From: Cornus controversa
Taxonomy: Eukaryota; Streptophyta; Magnoliopsida; Cornales; Cornaceae
NCBI GenBank assembly: GCA_026545225.1
Contig: CM048846.1
Location: forward strand, 86,445,270-86,509,269
DNA length: 64,000 nt
Direction of reading: 5' to 3'
Part shown: piece after piece, positions 10,313-20,480 of the stretch
Position numbering within the stretch: position 1 is the first letter of the stretch
Layout of the letters: every line of letters starts with the position of its first letter
Notes under the pieces: model-generated
What the model saw: the letters and a program-made list of their open reading frames with translations, nothing else
What the model was told of the DNA's origin: nothing
Databases searched by the model: none
Translations under genes and position numbers: made by a program

Positions 10313-12860
10313 AGTATGGTTTGAGCCAATTGGAGTTAATGGGGGTTCCTTGGTGGCCCTCGAGTGTGCAATAGCCGCTGGGGCTAGTTGTCTGGACAAC
10401 GAAGGGTCCTTCCCATTTCGGGGTGAACTTTGGCGCGGTAAGGTTGCGCATGACATGAGTGGCTGCTTTGAGGACTAGGTCGCCAGGTTGAAATCCACGA
10501 GGTTGGACACGCTGGTTATATGCCTTTGCAAGCATGCCTTGATAATGTTGAAGGTGTTGTTGTGCCAGTTCGCGGCGCTCATCTAACTCTTCAAGTTCAC
10601 TGTATCTGTCGTAAGTGGCTTGACTTCGATCGGCAAGTTGGGCAGATGGGACAGCAATATCGATGGGCAGGATTGCTTCGATGCCGTAAACCAGCGAGAA
10701 AGGGGTTTGGCCCGTGGATCGTTTCTTTGATGTTCGATGGGCCCATAGTGCCAGTGGGAGAAGGTCGATCCAGTTGCTTGCGTTTTCTTCCAGCGTGCGA
10801 CTGAGGATTTTTAGCAAAGCTTTGTTTGATGCTTCAGCCTGTCCATTGCCCTTGGGGTAATAAGGGGTTGATCTGCAGTGTGTTATGCCATACTGTTGGA
10901 GGAGATGTCTGACATGGCGATTGATGAATGGAGTGCCATTGTCTGTGACCAATCGCTGAGGAATGCCATAGCGACAGATAATGTACTCGCGAATGAAATT
11001 GGAAACTGCGGGTCCGGTTGCTTTTTTAAGAGGTATGGCTTCGACCCACTTTGTGCAAAACTCGGTTGCGAAGAGGATCCAGATGTAGCCGCGGACTGTG
11101 GGTCTGATGGGGCCGATGAGGTCGAGCCCCCAGGTATGGAATGGCCAAGGTGCTGAGATTGGGTGAAGCGATGTCGCGGGCGTATGGATTAGGTGATCGT
11201 GTAACTGGCACACCGAGCACTTTTTGGCGTGCTGTTTTGCTTCTGTTGCCATAGATGGCCAGTAGTACCCTTGTTGGAGAAGGAGTGAGAATAGTTTTTT
11301 GCCACCTTGATGCTCGAGAGAATGTGCAGTGGACAGGGCTTCGTAAGCTTCGTCCCTTGCGAGACATCGCAGGGATGTCCCGTTGAGGGATTGTCTGAAC
11401 AAGGTTCCTTCGCGGAGAAAGAAGCGGTTTGCACGCTTTTTTAGCTTGACTGCCACGGCGCGCTCATCGGGTAGGGTACCATTTGCGAGGAAATCAATGT
11501 ATGGTTGGCGCCAATCACCTTCCTCTAATAGACATGCTTCGATTGGGTCTAGTGCTGCTTGGCAGTCGCGACAGGATCGTTGCAGTGCATTGGCTTTTTT
11601 AGCCATCTCTGGCCAGTAGTAGCCTTGTCGCTGCAATTTCCTATATAATGCGACGTCTGCAGAGCAGTGCTGTTGATGGCCTATCTGGAGTACCTTGTGA
11701 GCTTCGCGTGGTCCTAAACAACGGGCCAATGCGCCACATGGAAGCTTATGATATAGGATGTCGTGGAGCCTTTGATAGTGACCGAGCTGACGGAGGGGTA
11801 TTGACCCGGTGAAGTGTATGAGCTCCGCGATGATTGGGGTTCGCCAGTCAGGCTCGTCGAGGTCGGAAGGCAGTATCTCAGAAATTATAGTGGGGTGATG
11901 CCGCTGAGTGACTTCGATGTGAGCCTTGTCTTTGTCGATCTGTATTTTTGAAGCTAACGTAGCGAGGGCGTCAGGGTAGTGATTTTCAGATCGCGGGACA
12001 TGGGCGATGCGAACTGTGTCGAATTTTGCGAGGAGCTTTTGGATTATTGTTCGGTATGATGCCAATGCAGGCTCGCGGATGGTGAAGTCTCCTGTGGTTT
12101 GTTTGATGACCAGCTTAGAATCTCCATTAATGCAAATGCGCGAGATACCCCGTTCTCGTGCAGTCAAAAGTCCCAAGATGAGGGCTTCGTACTCAGCTTC
12201 GTTGTTAGAGCATCTGAAATTTAGCTTGAAAGTGGCAGTGGTGTGCTTGCTGGCGGACGTGAGGACAATGCCTGCGCCGCCCCCTGTGGCAGTAGATGAG
12301 CCGTCGAAGGCTAGGTGCCACTCGTCGTGTAAGTCCTCGGCTGTCGCGACCTGGAGTTCATCCAATGGGAGTGCATCCTCGATTGGTTCATGAGACCCAA
12401 CTGGGAATTGAGCTAGGAGGTCAGCTAAGGCTTGGCTTTTTATCGCACGTGGGGTGCAGCAAGTGATGTCGAATTCAGTCAATGCTAACAGCCAGCGAGC
12501 AGTTTTGCCCGTGATCAATGGTTTGGACAGCAAATGCCTATAGGGGTCACATTTGGTGATGAGGCATATCTTGTGAGCGAGGAAGTAGTGACGGAATTTT
12601 TGAGCGGCGAATATAAGGGCCAGACAATGCCTTTCAATGTGAGAGTATCGAGTCTCGGTGTCTCGGATGAGGCGACTGAGGTAATAGATGGGGCGCTCAT
12701 AGCCGTCGAGGTCCTGAGCCAGCAATGCGCCTATGGATCGCTCAGTAGAGGTGAGGTAAAGCAACAGTGGGGTATTGGCTCTTGGGGGGTACATCATTTG
12801 GGGAGAAGTCAATGTGTGTTTAATGGTCTCGAAGGCTGTCTGGTGTGTGTGTGTGTCCAT
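10305..12860 (-). CDS. RNase H and integrase region of the Tat element
   Basis: This 851-residue frame contains the RT-linked RNase H (about 1-140). A second, plant-type RNase H follows, with acidic residues near D185, E223, D247 and D297. Next come two copies of a WRxPxI plus zinc-binding module: the first around 339-433 (H395, C399, C430, C433), the second around 450-551 (H513, H517, C548, C551). The integrase core has D580 (GLDLIGP), D640 (TDNGTPF) and E676 (GQAEAS). The C-terminal GDLVLK and PKWEGPF motifs end the integrase. It is out of frame with the upstream RT because of a CA-repeat slip, so the start codon here is incidental. The frame is otherwise open, and all catalytic residues are present. 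Confidence 0.9.
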   Translation of the reverse strand: MDTHTHQTAFETIKHTLTSPQMMYPPRANTPLLLYLTSTERSIGALLAQDLDGYERPIYYLSRLIRDTETRYSHIERHCLALIFAAQKFRHYFLAHKICLITKCDPYRHLLSKPLITGKTARWLLALTEFDITCCTPRAIKSQALADLLAQFPVGSHEPIEDALPLDELQVATAEDLHDEWHLAFDGSSTATGGGAGIVLTSASKHTTATFKLNFRCSNNEAEYEALILGLLTARERGISRICINGDSKLVIKQTTGDFTIREPALASYRTIIQKLLAKFDTVRIAHVPRSENHYPDALATLASKIQIDKDKAHIEVTQRHHPTIISEILPSDLDEPDWRTPIIAELIHFTGSIPLRQLGHYQRLHDILYHKLPCGALARCLGPREAHKVLQIGHQQHCSADVALYRKLQRQGYYWPEMAKKANALQRSCRDCQAALDPIEACLLEEGDWRQPYIDFLANGTLPDERAVAVKLKKRANRFFLREGTLFRQSLNGTSLRCLARDEAYEALSTAHSLEHQGGKKLFSLLLQQGYYWPSMATEAKQHAKKCSVCQLHDHLIHTPATSLHPISAPWPFHTWGLDLIGPIRPTVRGYIWILFATEFCTKWVEAIPLKKATGPAVSNFIREYIICRYGIPQRLVTDNGTPFINRHVRHLLQQYGITHCRSTPYYPKGNGQAEASNKALLKILSRTLEENASNWIDLLPLALWAHRTSKKRSTGQTPFSLVYGIEAILPIDIAVPSAQLADRSQATYDRYSELEELDERRELAQQHLQHYQGMLAKAYNQRVQPRGFQPGDLVLKAATHVMRNLTAPKFTPKWEGPFVVQTTSPSGYCTLEGHQGTPINSNWLKPYFC

Positions 12861-13942
12861 GCGAATTTGGGGTTACCTCTGAGGAGCGTGTTAAAGGCAT
12901 AGGTGGCTTCTGACAGGGCGGGGAGGAACCGCCGCAGGTAGGAGACCTTTCCCAAAAAACTCTTGAGCTGTTTAGTGGAGGTCGGGCCAGGCATGTCAAG
13001 GACAGCTCGAGCCTTGGTGGTGTCGAGATCGATGCCTTGTCGGTGAACAATGAAACCCAAAAATTTACCGTGGTTTACACCGAAGGCACACTTGAGAGGG
13101 TTCATGCGCAGCTTATACTTCCGACAGCGTTCAAAAACTTGGCGAAGATCATCGATGTGGGTGCTCTCTAGCCGGGACTTGACTACTAGGTCATCTACAT
13201 AATCTTCCACTGTTTGATGGAGCATGTCATGAAAAATTGCTGTCATTGCGCGCTGATACGTAGCTCCGGCATTTTTGAGGCCGAATAGCATAACAGTGTA
13301 GTGGAAGTTACCAAAAGGTGTCCGAAAGGCAGTCTTTTGTGCATCTTCTGCGGCCATCTTAATCTGATTGTAGTCACTGTATCCGTCCATGAAGGAAAAG
13401 ATTTCGTGGCCGGCCGTTGCATCTACCAGCATGTCGACGTTTGGCAGGGGAAAATCATCTTTTGGGCAAGCTTTGTTGAGGTCTCTGAAATCGACGCAAA
13501 CGCGAATTTGCCCATTTTTCTTTTTGACTGGGACAACATTGGCGAGCCAAGTGGGATGTAGGATGGGTTGAATGAAGTTGGCCTGCAACAGTTTTTCGAC
13601 TTCGGACTTGATTTGCAATTCCAGCTCAGGGCGAAAGTTTCGAGGGGCCTGTTTGATTGGACGGGCGTGTGGAAGAATATTGAGGTGGTGCGCTACCAGA
13701 TGGGAGCTGAGGCCAGGCATTTCGTCATAGGTCCAAGCGAAGATGTCTGAGTATTCTTTTAGTAAGGCGAGCAAGGTCGCGCGAAGGGACGGGGAAAGGG
13801 TTGAGGCTATGTATGTATTACGAAGAGGTTGGCCAGGGGGGGCAAGGTTGATTTCTTCGAGGTTGGGGAAGTTTGGCTTGGGTGATTTTGTATCGGTTGG
13901 GGGCTCAGAAACGACATTGGTGGTTGCTGAGCCCGGACACCG
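12809..13942 (-). pseudogene. Reverse transcriptase domain of the Tat element
   Basis: This frame continues the gag-protease frame after the TGA, and its first internal methionine is at 13774. Counting from that methionine, the RT palm motifs are VCVDFRDLNKACPKDDFPLP (about 92-111), FSFMDGYSDYNQ (about 126-137) and YVDD (192-195). All catalytic aspartates are present. The frame then enters a GT/CA dinucleotide run at about 12841-12858 and is thrown out of phase, ending at 12809 after a meaningless tail. The correct phase resumes in the RNase H frame that starts near 12860. The enzyme would copy element RNA to cDNA in virus-like particles; this copy cannot make a continuous RT-RNaseH-INT protein. 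Confidence 0.88.
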
Positions 13943-16204
13943 TCATAAACGGTATATGACGCGTCCGTAGGGTAGGCGGATCCTCTTGCATTCGCGGGGT
14001 GGCTGTGGGAGTGTTGTGGTGGTGGGCTTATATCGCTGTGGTGGTGAGAAGATGTCTTGTGCTGCTTCGGCCCATGATGGGAGTGGGGTACTGATGATGG
14101 CAGAATGTTCGGGTGCTTCATTGTCTTCGAGCTCGTCGAAGAAGAGGGCCTCGGTAAAGTGAGCCTCGAACTTAGCGAATGGTTTGTCAGAGCATGGCAC
14201 AGTGATAACCTTGTTGCCGAGGATACCTTTGAAACACTGATGGTATGTGGATGGAACTATGCCAAAGCGATGCATCCATGCTCGACCAATAAGCAAATGG
14301 TAGGAGGTCTCAGCTTCGATTACATGGAATTTCGTGGGGGCCCGAAATTTGTGGATCGCGAGGTCAACATTGACATAACCTATCGTGCGGCGTAGATCGT
14401 TGCCAAAGCCAGCGACCTCGATGGGGTTGAGAACAAGTCGCTCAGCGGGAATGTTTGCTTGTTTGAACACAGTCATGGGCATGATATTGATCGAGGAGCC
14501 ATTGTCTAAAAATGTGCGTTTGAACTCGGTGTCATTTAGCTTGGCAGTGACGTAAAGTGGTCTGTTCTGTGGGGTGGGTACTTGTTTGTCCAAGTCAGAG
14601 AATGAGATGACTCGAGGGGTTTGGTGATGCTTTGGCTGGGGTGTTGTGTGTTTGGCAATGGCACACTGGTGGGGTTCGAGGTTTGTACTGTCATCTGGTT
14701 CGGGGGGATGGTTGGACTCCTCGAGCTCATCGTAACAAGAGATAGTGGCCACAGGTCGGTTGTGGCGTGGGTAAGGGTGGTGTCTGACATCTTTAGGTGG
14801 GGTTAATTCAAGGTCTCCTTTGGCCACATTTTGGTGGAATATGCGGCGAAGGGAGCGACAATCGCTTGTGGGATGTGAGATCGATTGATGAAATTTGCAG
14901 AAGTTGGGGTGTGCTTGGTCGGCCGCTGTTGGCTTCTCGCGGGGTATGGGGAGGGCAACACGTCCGTCCTCGACCCATGTTTTTAATGCATTCAAAACCT
15001 CTTCCAAGCGGACAGGGAATGGGGGAGGATCGTTGGCTCGATGATGTATGGGTGTTGGTGCATCTTCTCGTCGCTTTTTGGGTCGCTCGTCAATATGTGC
15101 GCTTGAGGTAGCCCGCCGAGCTGAGGTTTTGGACATCTCGGCTTTGGGAGCGGGCTTCAAGTTTTTTACCAGGTTGCGAACGGCGCGGATGAGCTCACCA
15201 AAGTTGGCCAGACGAAGGTTGATGAGATGGATACGGTATGGTTGTGTCATACCATGTATGCAAATGTCCACGAGATCTTTTTCTTCGTTGTTTTCAAAGC
15301 ACTCCATGGCTCTGTCGTGGAAGCGCTGCACGAAGTGGAGTGGCTCTTCCGTCTCGCTCTGGGTCTCTTTGGTGAGGGACAATGTCGTAACACGCTCCTC
15401 TGCCTGGGAGAATTTAGTGTGGAATTTGGTGGAAATGTGTTCCCAAGTGGTGATGGAGTCTGGTTCAAGGCTGATGTACCAACGGTATGCCCGGTCAGTG
15501 AGGGATTTGGAAAAATCGCGCAGGCGTAGCGAGTGGTCGTGGCTGTGTTGGCCGAGAGATTCGATGAAACGAACGATGTGCTCTAGTGGGTTTCCTTTTT
15601 TGCCATCGAACTTTGAAAATTTTGGTACGGCGTACCCGTTTGGGTAAGGGGTTTGGGCAATGCTGTGGTGATAAGGGGGTTCAGGGTTGAAGTTTAAAAC
15701 CCGGGCGACAGGGTGAGGGCTGTTGTTAAGGATATCCTGTACTTCTGCTCGGGTAATATATTCCGGGGCCTGATGCAAGACTAAGGGGGGCTGATTAGGC
15801 AAGTGGGGTGTTTGCTGAGCTTGTGTGGGAGGTGAGATGAACTGTAGTGGAATACCAGGATTGGGTGTGTTTGGGACGGGTGGTGGGGATGGAGAAGGGC
15901 TAGTTTGTTCATTATGCGGAGCTTTCGTGGGTAGAGCCCTGAGGGCGTCTAGAATGGCCTTTTGGGTTGTTTCAAGCGAGCTAATGCGGGCGAGGAGCCA
16001 ATTTTGAGCGGAGTGTATGGTTTCGTTGGAAATTGCAGGTTGTTGTCTGGAATTGATTCGTCTGGGACGGCTGACAGCCGTGGAGGAGTGATGGCGGAAT
16101 TCACTTTCGCCCTGGGAGGAGTGGACTTCTTCGTTAGCCAAAACAACCACATTTGGTGGGGGAATGTTAGGCACAGGGACCTCTGGTGGGGGTCCTGGTT
16201 CCAT
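13943..16204 (-). CDS. Gag-protease polyprotein of the Tat element
   Basis: This 753-residue frame starts 37 nt inside the 5' LTR. A proline-rich N-terminus is followed by a capsid-type region (about residues 190-330, with FSKFDGKKGNP and a WYISLEP segment). Next comes a zinc-knuckle-like CKFHQSISHPTSDC motif, then an aspartic protease with the catalytic D-x-G in LDNGSS at about residues 566-571 and a downstream LLIGRAWMH segment. It ends at a TGA (13943-13945). The same frame continues open beyond that codon into reverse transcriptase, so a single stop separates gag-pro from pol. That stop may be decay (for example C to T in a CGA codon) or a natural termination/readthrough site. No other breaks are seen in the frame. 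Gag builds the particle and the protease would process the polyprotein. Confidence 0.88.
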   Translation of the reverse strand: MEPGPPPEVPVPNIPPPNVVVLANEEVHSSQGESEFRHHSSTAVSRPRRINSRQQPAISNETIHSAQNWLLARISSLETTQKAILDALRALPTKAPHNEQTSPSPSPPPVPNTPNPGIPLQFISPPTQAQQTPHLPNQPPLVLHQAPEYITRAEVQDILNNSPHPVARVLNFNPEPPYHHSIAQTPYPNGYAVPKFSKFDGKKGNPLEHIVRFIESLGQHSHDHSLRLRDFSKSLTDRAYRWYISLEPDSITTWEHISTKFHTKFSQAEERVTTLSLTKETQSETEEPLHFVQRFHDRAMECFENNEEKDLVDICIHGMTQPYRIHLINLRLANFGELIRAVRNLVKNLKPAPKAEMSKTSARRATSSAHIDERPKKRREDAPTPIHHRANDPPPFPVRLEEVLNALKTWVEDGRVALPIPREKPTAADQAHPNFCKFHQSISHPTSDCRSLRRIFHQNVAKGDLELTPPKDVRHHPYPRHNRPVATISCYDELEESNHPPEPDDSTNLEPHQCAIAKHTTPQPKHHQTPRVISFSDLDKQVPTPQNRPLYVTAKLNDTEFKRTFLDNGSSINIMPMTVFKQANIPAERLVLNPIEVAGFGNDLRRTIGYVNVDLAIHKFRAPTKFHVIEAETSYHLLIGRAWMHRFGIVPSTYHQCFKGILGNKVITVPCSDKPFAKFEAHFTEALFFDELEDNEAPEHSAIISTPLPSWAEAAQDIFSPPQRYKPTTTTLPQPPRECKRIRLPYGRVIYRL

Positions 16205-16220
16205 CGTCGTATGTTACTAC

Positions 16221-16237
16221 ACCCAGTGGAGTCGCCA
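16221..16237 (-). promoter_or_regulatory. Primer-binding site
   Basis: On the minus strand, three T residues after the LTR end, the sequence reads TGGCGACTCCACTGGGT. It begins with the TGG that pairs with a tRNA CCA end. As I recall, Ogre/Tat-type elements use a near-identical site complementary to tRNA-Arg; this assignment is from memory. Confidence 0.7.
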
Positions 16238-16240
16238 AAA

Positions 16241-17656
16241 TGTAGGGGTCCTTTATTGATAACAGTAGAATATATAATAAATGGGGTAGTCAACACTACT
16301 ATGAGGGAGCCGGAGAGTATCCAGACCAGAGGGGAAACAATTAGAGCTAGTTAATGGGGATCAGAGTGAGGGTAGGACATTGCCTTGCCATTATTACAGA
16401 GTTCTCTATTTATAGAAAGTCGTTGGTCTCGGGTCACCCTAGACGGGTCGAGGGTGCTTAGGTCATGAGTATCCTAACCACCTAATATGTCACCTCCTTT
16501 CTTTCGCATTGAATGCCTTCGTACATCCTTTAGCGGCGGTAGTTGGCTACATTAATTGCTCCTTGCCAGAGCATTAATGATGATGGTAAGAGTCTCTGTT
16601 ATGGCAAAGCATCGTTCACTGTTCCACTAACTAGGCCCTTTGACTTAGTTGGGCTTTCTCCATTGTTCATCCTCCAATCCAAAACCCTTCCAGTATCCCA
16701 TTTGGATCCTGTCTCACATCGACAAGGGTGGGACCTACCAATCCCTAGCCTTGTCGTAATGTGGGGTTAGTTTGTTCGTTTGTGGGAAAGTTCCTACCCA
16801 CGTAATGTTTGTGAGTGGTGCCTTAGAGATGGATATCGGGGCTTAATTAATTATGCTCGAGAGACAGACCTCGAGGCTTCGGTGACTGTGCTCGAGAGAT
16901 AGATCTTGAGGCCCAAGTGACCGTGCTCGAGAGATAGACCTCGAGGCTGAAGTTACTGTGCTCGAGGGGTAGACCTCGAGGCTGAAGTTACTGTGCTCGA
17001 GGGGTAGACCTCGAGGCTGAAGTCACTGTGCTCGCGGGGTGGACCTCGAGGCTGAAGTCACTGTGCTCGAGGGGTAGACCTCGAGGCTGAAGTTACTGTG
17101 CTCGAGGGGTAGACCTCGAGGCTGAAGTTACCGTGCTCGAGGGGTCGACCTCGAGGCTGAAGTTACCGTGCTCGAGGGGTAGACCTCGAGGCTGAAGTTA
17201 CTGTGCTCGAGGGGTAGACCTCGAGGCTGAAGTCACTGTGCTCGAGGGGTAGACCTCGAGGCTGAAGTTACTGTGCTCGAGGGGTAGACCTCGAGGCTGA
17301 AGTTACTGTGCTCGAGGGGTAGACCTCGAGGCTCGAGTTACTGTGCTCGAGTGGTGGACCTCGAGGCTGAAGTTACCGTGCTCGAGGGGTAGACCTCGAG
17401 GCTCAAGTTACTGTGCTCGAGAGATAGACGTTGAGGCTTGGTTAACTGTGCTCGAGAGATAGTCCTCAAGGCTTTGTTTGTTTGGGCTCGGGACGTGGGT
17501 CTCGAGGCTTTGTTGTCTGGGCTCGATGGATGGGCCTAGAAGTCCATGGTGCCCGAGCCTTTTTGTCGTGGGCTCCCCTTTGCTTCTGACGTGGTTGCCA
17601 TGCTGGCATTAGTTGACTTGTCAACCTTCCTCTTAAGCCATGTACTGACACCTACA
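16241..17656 (-). repeat. 5' LTR of the Tat element (minus-strand sense)
   Basis: Read on the minus strand this is the promoter LTR, 1416 bp, TG to CA. A TATAAATAGAG box lies on the minus strand at about 16404-16415, so U3 is about 1.24 kb and R plus U5 about 160 bp. U3 holds the 35-bp tandem array (about 16853-17532). The length is identical to the other LTR, although variant units differ in order. Confidence 0.92.
16853..17532. repeat. 35-bp tandem array in the other LTR
   Basis: This has the same unit and overall length as 5386-6065, but single-base variants (for example GGGGTCGACC and GGGGTGGACC units) occur in a different order. That suggests unit-level gene conversion or template switching between the arrays, since flanking LTR sequence is almost identical. 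Confidence 0.9.
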
Positions 17657-18458
17657 ATTGTGAAATAAAAATTTAAGTTCATTAACCTTGTAATTCTTAT
17701 CACAACAAATCGTTATTTCATTTACATATACACATGTACAATATCTATTATATTAATTCAAAATAGATATACACTAATGTCCCCTCATATTCAATAAAAA
17801 TACATAAACCTTTCTTATCAAATATTTTTGTAAATTGATGTTTACAAGAAAAAATCTAGAATTATATATCAATCTTCATTTGCTAAATGACAAATTGAAA
17901 TGAGGAAAAACAAGTATTGTGAGATTGTAAACCACAACAATGATCGTATATACTAAAACTTTTAATGATCATTTACTAACAAATTCTATGACTAATTTAT
18001 GTCTAAGCCACTAAAAAAATAATCTTGTTTTGTTAAAACTTGTGAGATTTTGTTTAATTAAAATCATTATTTTTTTTTAACCAAATATATCTTTCCGAAG
18101 TGGAATCAAATTACTCAAAATCTTTTTCTAAAAATTATTTTTTGAAAAATTGAAACAATTAATTGTTGAAAGAAAATTGGTTGCCTAATTTTTTTTTTCT
18201 TTACCTCTTCACTTTTTAGTTGTAACTTATCGTTTTATCTTCTCAATTTTTTTCTTTTTCACATCAATTTTTTGTCTAATTATTTAAGTTGCATTTTTCT
18301 CAATTTTGAAATTTTTTTTTCCTAAACAAAATTCTCAAGATATATAACATTATAACTAAAATTATATTACAATTTGTTACTAATATTTTCAAGTTTTAAT
18401 TATATAATGTAAATTTGGCCCCCAAACTAATTTTTCTGGCTCCGCCCCTGATTATAAG

Positions 18459-19327
18459 GTATTTGATAACATGAAAGTTTTGGTTTTCTTAGATAATATG
18501 ATTAAATTTGGAGTAGAAGAGAATTTAGGCCACTAAAAGTTCCCAATGCGTTAGAGAACCATAGTATTATCATAGGAAGCAATAAAACAAAACATTCACA
18601 TGATAAACAACAGAGGTTTCTATTTTGTTCCTTTTTTACAAAAATATAGCATTTTATGTGTAAATCATTTGACTTCATTGATGTGATAAGCATCAACTTG
18701 TGTGCATACAAATTGGGGGCCAAGGACAAATCTACAAATGAGCTAGGTTGTATATATATAGACACACATAATTAATTTTAATTAGTTCCACCTTAATTCT
18801 TCCTTTAATTTCTCCTATTATCTTCTACTTGATTTTTTTACTGCAATTTTTCTATAATATTTGTACATATAAGTTATATAGATATATATACACTATCATA
18901 TGAATTTGTGGATAAAATCATAATTATCAGAACATTTTTTTATTGGGGGCCTTGGACAATTAACAGCCTTAATCGCCTTGAGGTGGAGCTGTACATGTGA
19001 TAGGAAGTGTTGAACCTTATATTACTGTATATCTTATTTCAACTTTGTCTGAGTTAGCGGGATTGCAGGGATCTTTTGAGGGGTATTTTGGTATGTTTCA
19101 CATTTGTTATATAATCTTATTAGTGGTTGCTATCATTTTGAACTCTTCAATTTGGTTTTGTTCTTCATCATAGTGAAATCTCGGTGACTCTGCGAACTAA
19201 CCCAACTTTTTAGTGAATCAGATAAGATTGCATGTTTTGCTTCTTTTATTTATTAATTTTCGCAACAACATAGTTTAATGGCTTCCATTAATTAACTATA
19301 GAAAAAGATTCTATAGAAATCCTATGG
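18459..19327. other. AT-rich spacer
   Basis: No convincing gene. Two related GC-richer motifs (TTGGGGGCCAAGGACAA near 18713 and TTGGGGGCCTTGGACAA near 18943) suggest a short degraded element, but no target-site duplication was found. Confidence 0.4.
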
Positions 19328-19335
19328 TTTGTGCA

Positions 19336-19683
19336 CTATGAAGCACATTACTTCTTCGGAGGCTCCTTAGTTGTATTGGATATATATCCGGTATGGATAC
19401 AGTCAGGATACAGCTAGACACATAACGGATACTCCCGGGAAGTATCCGATTTTTTTAAATAATTTTTTTATTTTCGGATACGTTTTGGATACGCTAGGAT
19501 ACTTCTCGGATATGTTTGGGCAAATTTGTAATTTTTTTTTTAATAAAAAAAAATGGTTGCCATATTGTAATATTAAAAAACTTAGTTAAAAGGTGGAGCT
19601 TAATTTGTAATAAATCAAAGATCTCTTAATGTTGAAAAAAAAAATCTTTAAGTTAAAACTTAAAACTTAATTTGTGTTTTATT

Positions 19684-19723
<40 letters not shown>

Positions 19724-19827
19724 CCGTATCCCGTCGTATTCGTATTTTATTTTTTTAAAATTTATTGTATCGCCGTATTCGTATCGTATTCGCATCCCAT
19801 ATCCGTATCCGTATTCGTGCTTCATAG
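19336..19827. mobile_element. hAT-type MITE (TIR CTATGAAGCAC)
   Basis: The left end CTATGAAGCAC and right end GTGCTTCATAG are perfect inverted repeats. They are flanked by the exact 8-bp duplication TTTGTGCA (19328-19335 and 19828-19835). The interior is rich in GGATAC/GTATCC motifs and carries a TA microsatellite at about 19688-19720. At 492 bp without coding sequence it is a non-autonomous hAT-type element. Confidence 0.88.
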
Positions 19828-20161
19828 TTTGTGCATCTCAATTAGGCATGTTATGACCAAATTAACTGGAAGAAGATAGAATCTGTACAAATTGAATAGG
19901 ATTTGATATGTACATGATATTTAAATGAATAAGATTATAGATAAATTTTCCTTTATGGATGGTAGATTGAACTATTGAAAAACTTCTTGCACGGAGCCAG
20001 TTAAAACTTAAAACTTAATATGTGTTTTATTAAATTATATATATATATATATATATATTTGCCGTATCCCGTCGTATCCGTATTTTATATGGTAGATTGA
20101 ACTATTGAAAAACTTCTTGCACGGACCCAGTTAAAACTTAAAACTTAATTTGTGTTTTATT

Positions 20162-20203
<42 letters not shown>

Positions 20204-20480
20204 CCGTACCCCATCGTATCCGTATTTTATTTTTTTAAAATTTATTGTATTGTCGTATTCGTATCGTATTCGCATCCCATATCCGTATCCGTATTCGTGC
20301 TTCATAGTTTGTGCATCTCAATTAGGCATGTTATGACCAAATTAACTGGAAGAAGATAGAATCTGTACAAATTGAATAGGATTTGATATGTACATGATAT
20401 TTAAATGAATAAGATTATAGATAAATTTTCCTTTATGGATGGTAGATTGAACTATTGAAAAATTTCTTGCACGGACCCAA
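19652..20480. repeat. Tandem triplication of MITE end plus flank
   Basis: Copy A (about 19652-20000) begins inside the MITE at TTAAAACTTAAAACTTAA and ends in flanking DNA at TTCTTGCACGGAGCCAG. Copy B (about 20001-20130) has the same start and end but lacks roughly 220 bp of the middle. Copy C (about 20131-20480) is full length. Copies differ in TA-run length and a few bases. Unequal exchange after MITE insertion explains the layout. Confidence 0.88.

Larger units (their letters stand above)
4774..17656 (-). mobile_element. Tat-lineage Ty3/gypsy LTR retrotransposon
   Basis: This 12.9 kb element is flanked by the 5-bp duplication ATTGT (4769-4773 and 17657-17661). It has two 1416-bp LTRs that begin TGTAGG and end CCTACA. 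On the minus strand the order is LTR, primer-binding site, gag-protease, reverse transcriptase, RNase H, integrase, a short tandem array, an opposing extra ORF, polypurine tract and LTR. RT-RNaseH-INT order and the extra antisense ORF between pol and the 3' LTR place it in the Ty3/gypsy Tat group (Ogre, Retand and relatives). Several frame breaks make this copy non-autonomous. Outside the internal LTR array I count about seven single-base LTR differences over roughly 800 bp, so the insertion is young. Confidence 0.93.
4503..18450. mobile_element. hAT element split by an LTR retrotransposon
   Basis: The ends are CAGGGGC at 4503 and GCCCCTG ending at 18450, flanked by the exact 8-bp duplication ATTATAAG (4495-4502 and 18451-18458). 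The right terminus complements to CAGGGGCGGAGCCAG. The left terminus is the same motif with a short insertion after CAGGGG. Removing the retrotransposon at 4774-17656 and its 5-bp duplication leaves about 1.06 kb. No transposase is recognisable, so this is a non-autonomous hAT that served as the insertion site for the Tat-type element. Confidence 0.85.

Noticed and set aside
18700..18960. Paired GGGGGCC motifs as a possible MITE
   Set aside because: The motifs are in the same orientation rather than inverted, and no target duplication flanks them.
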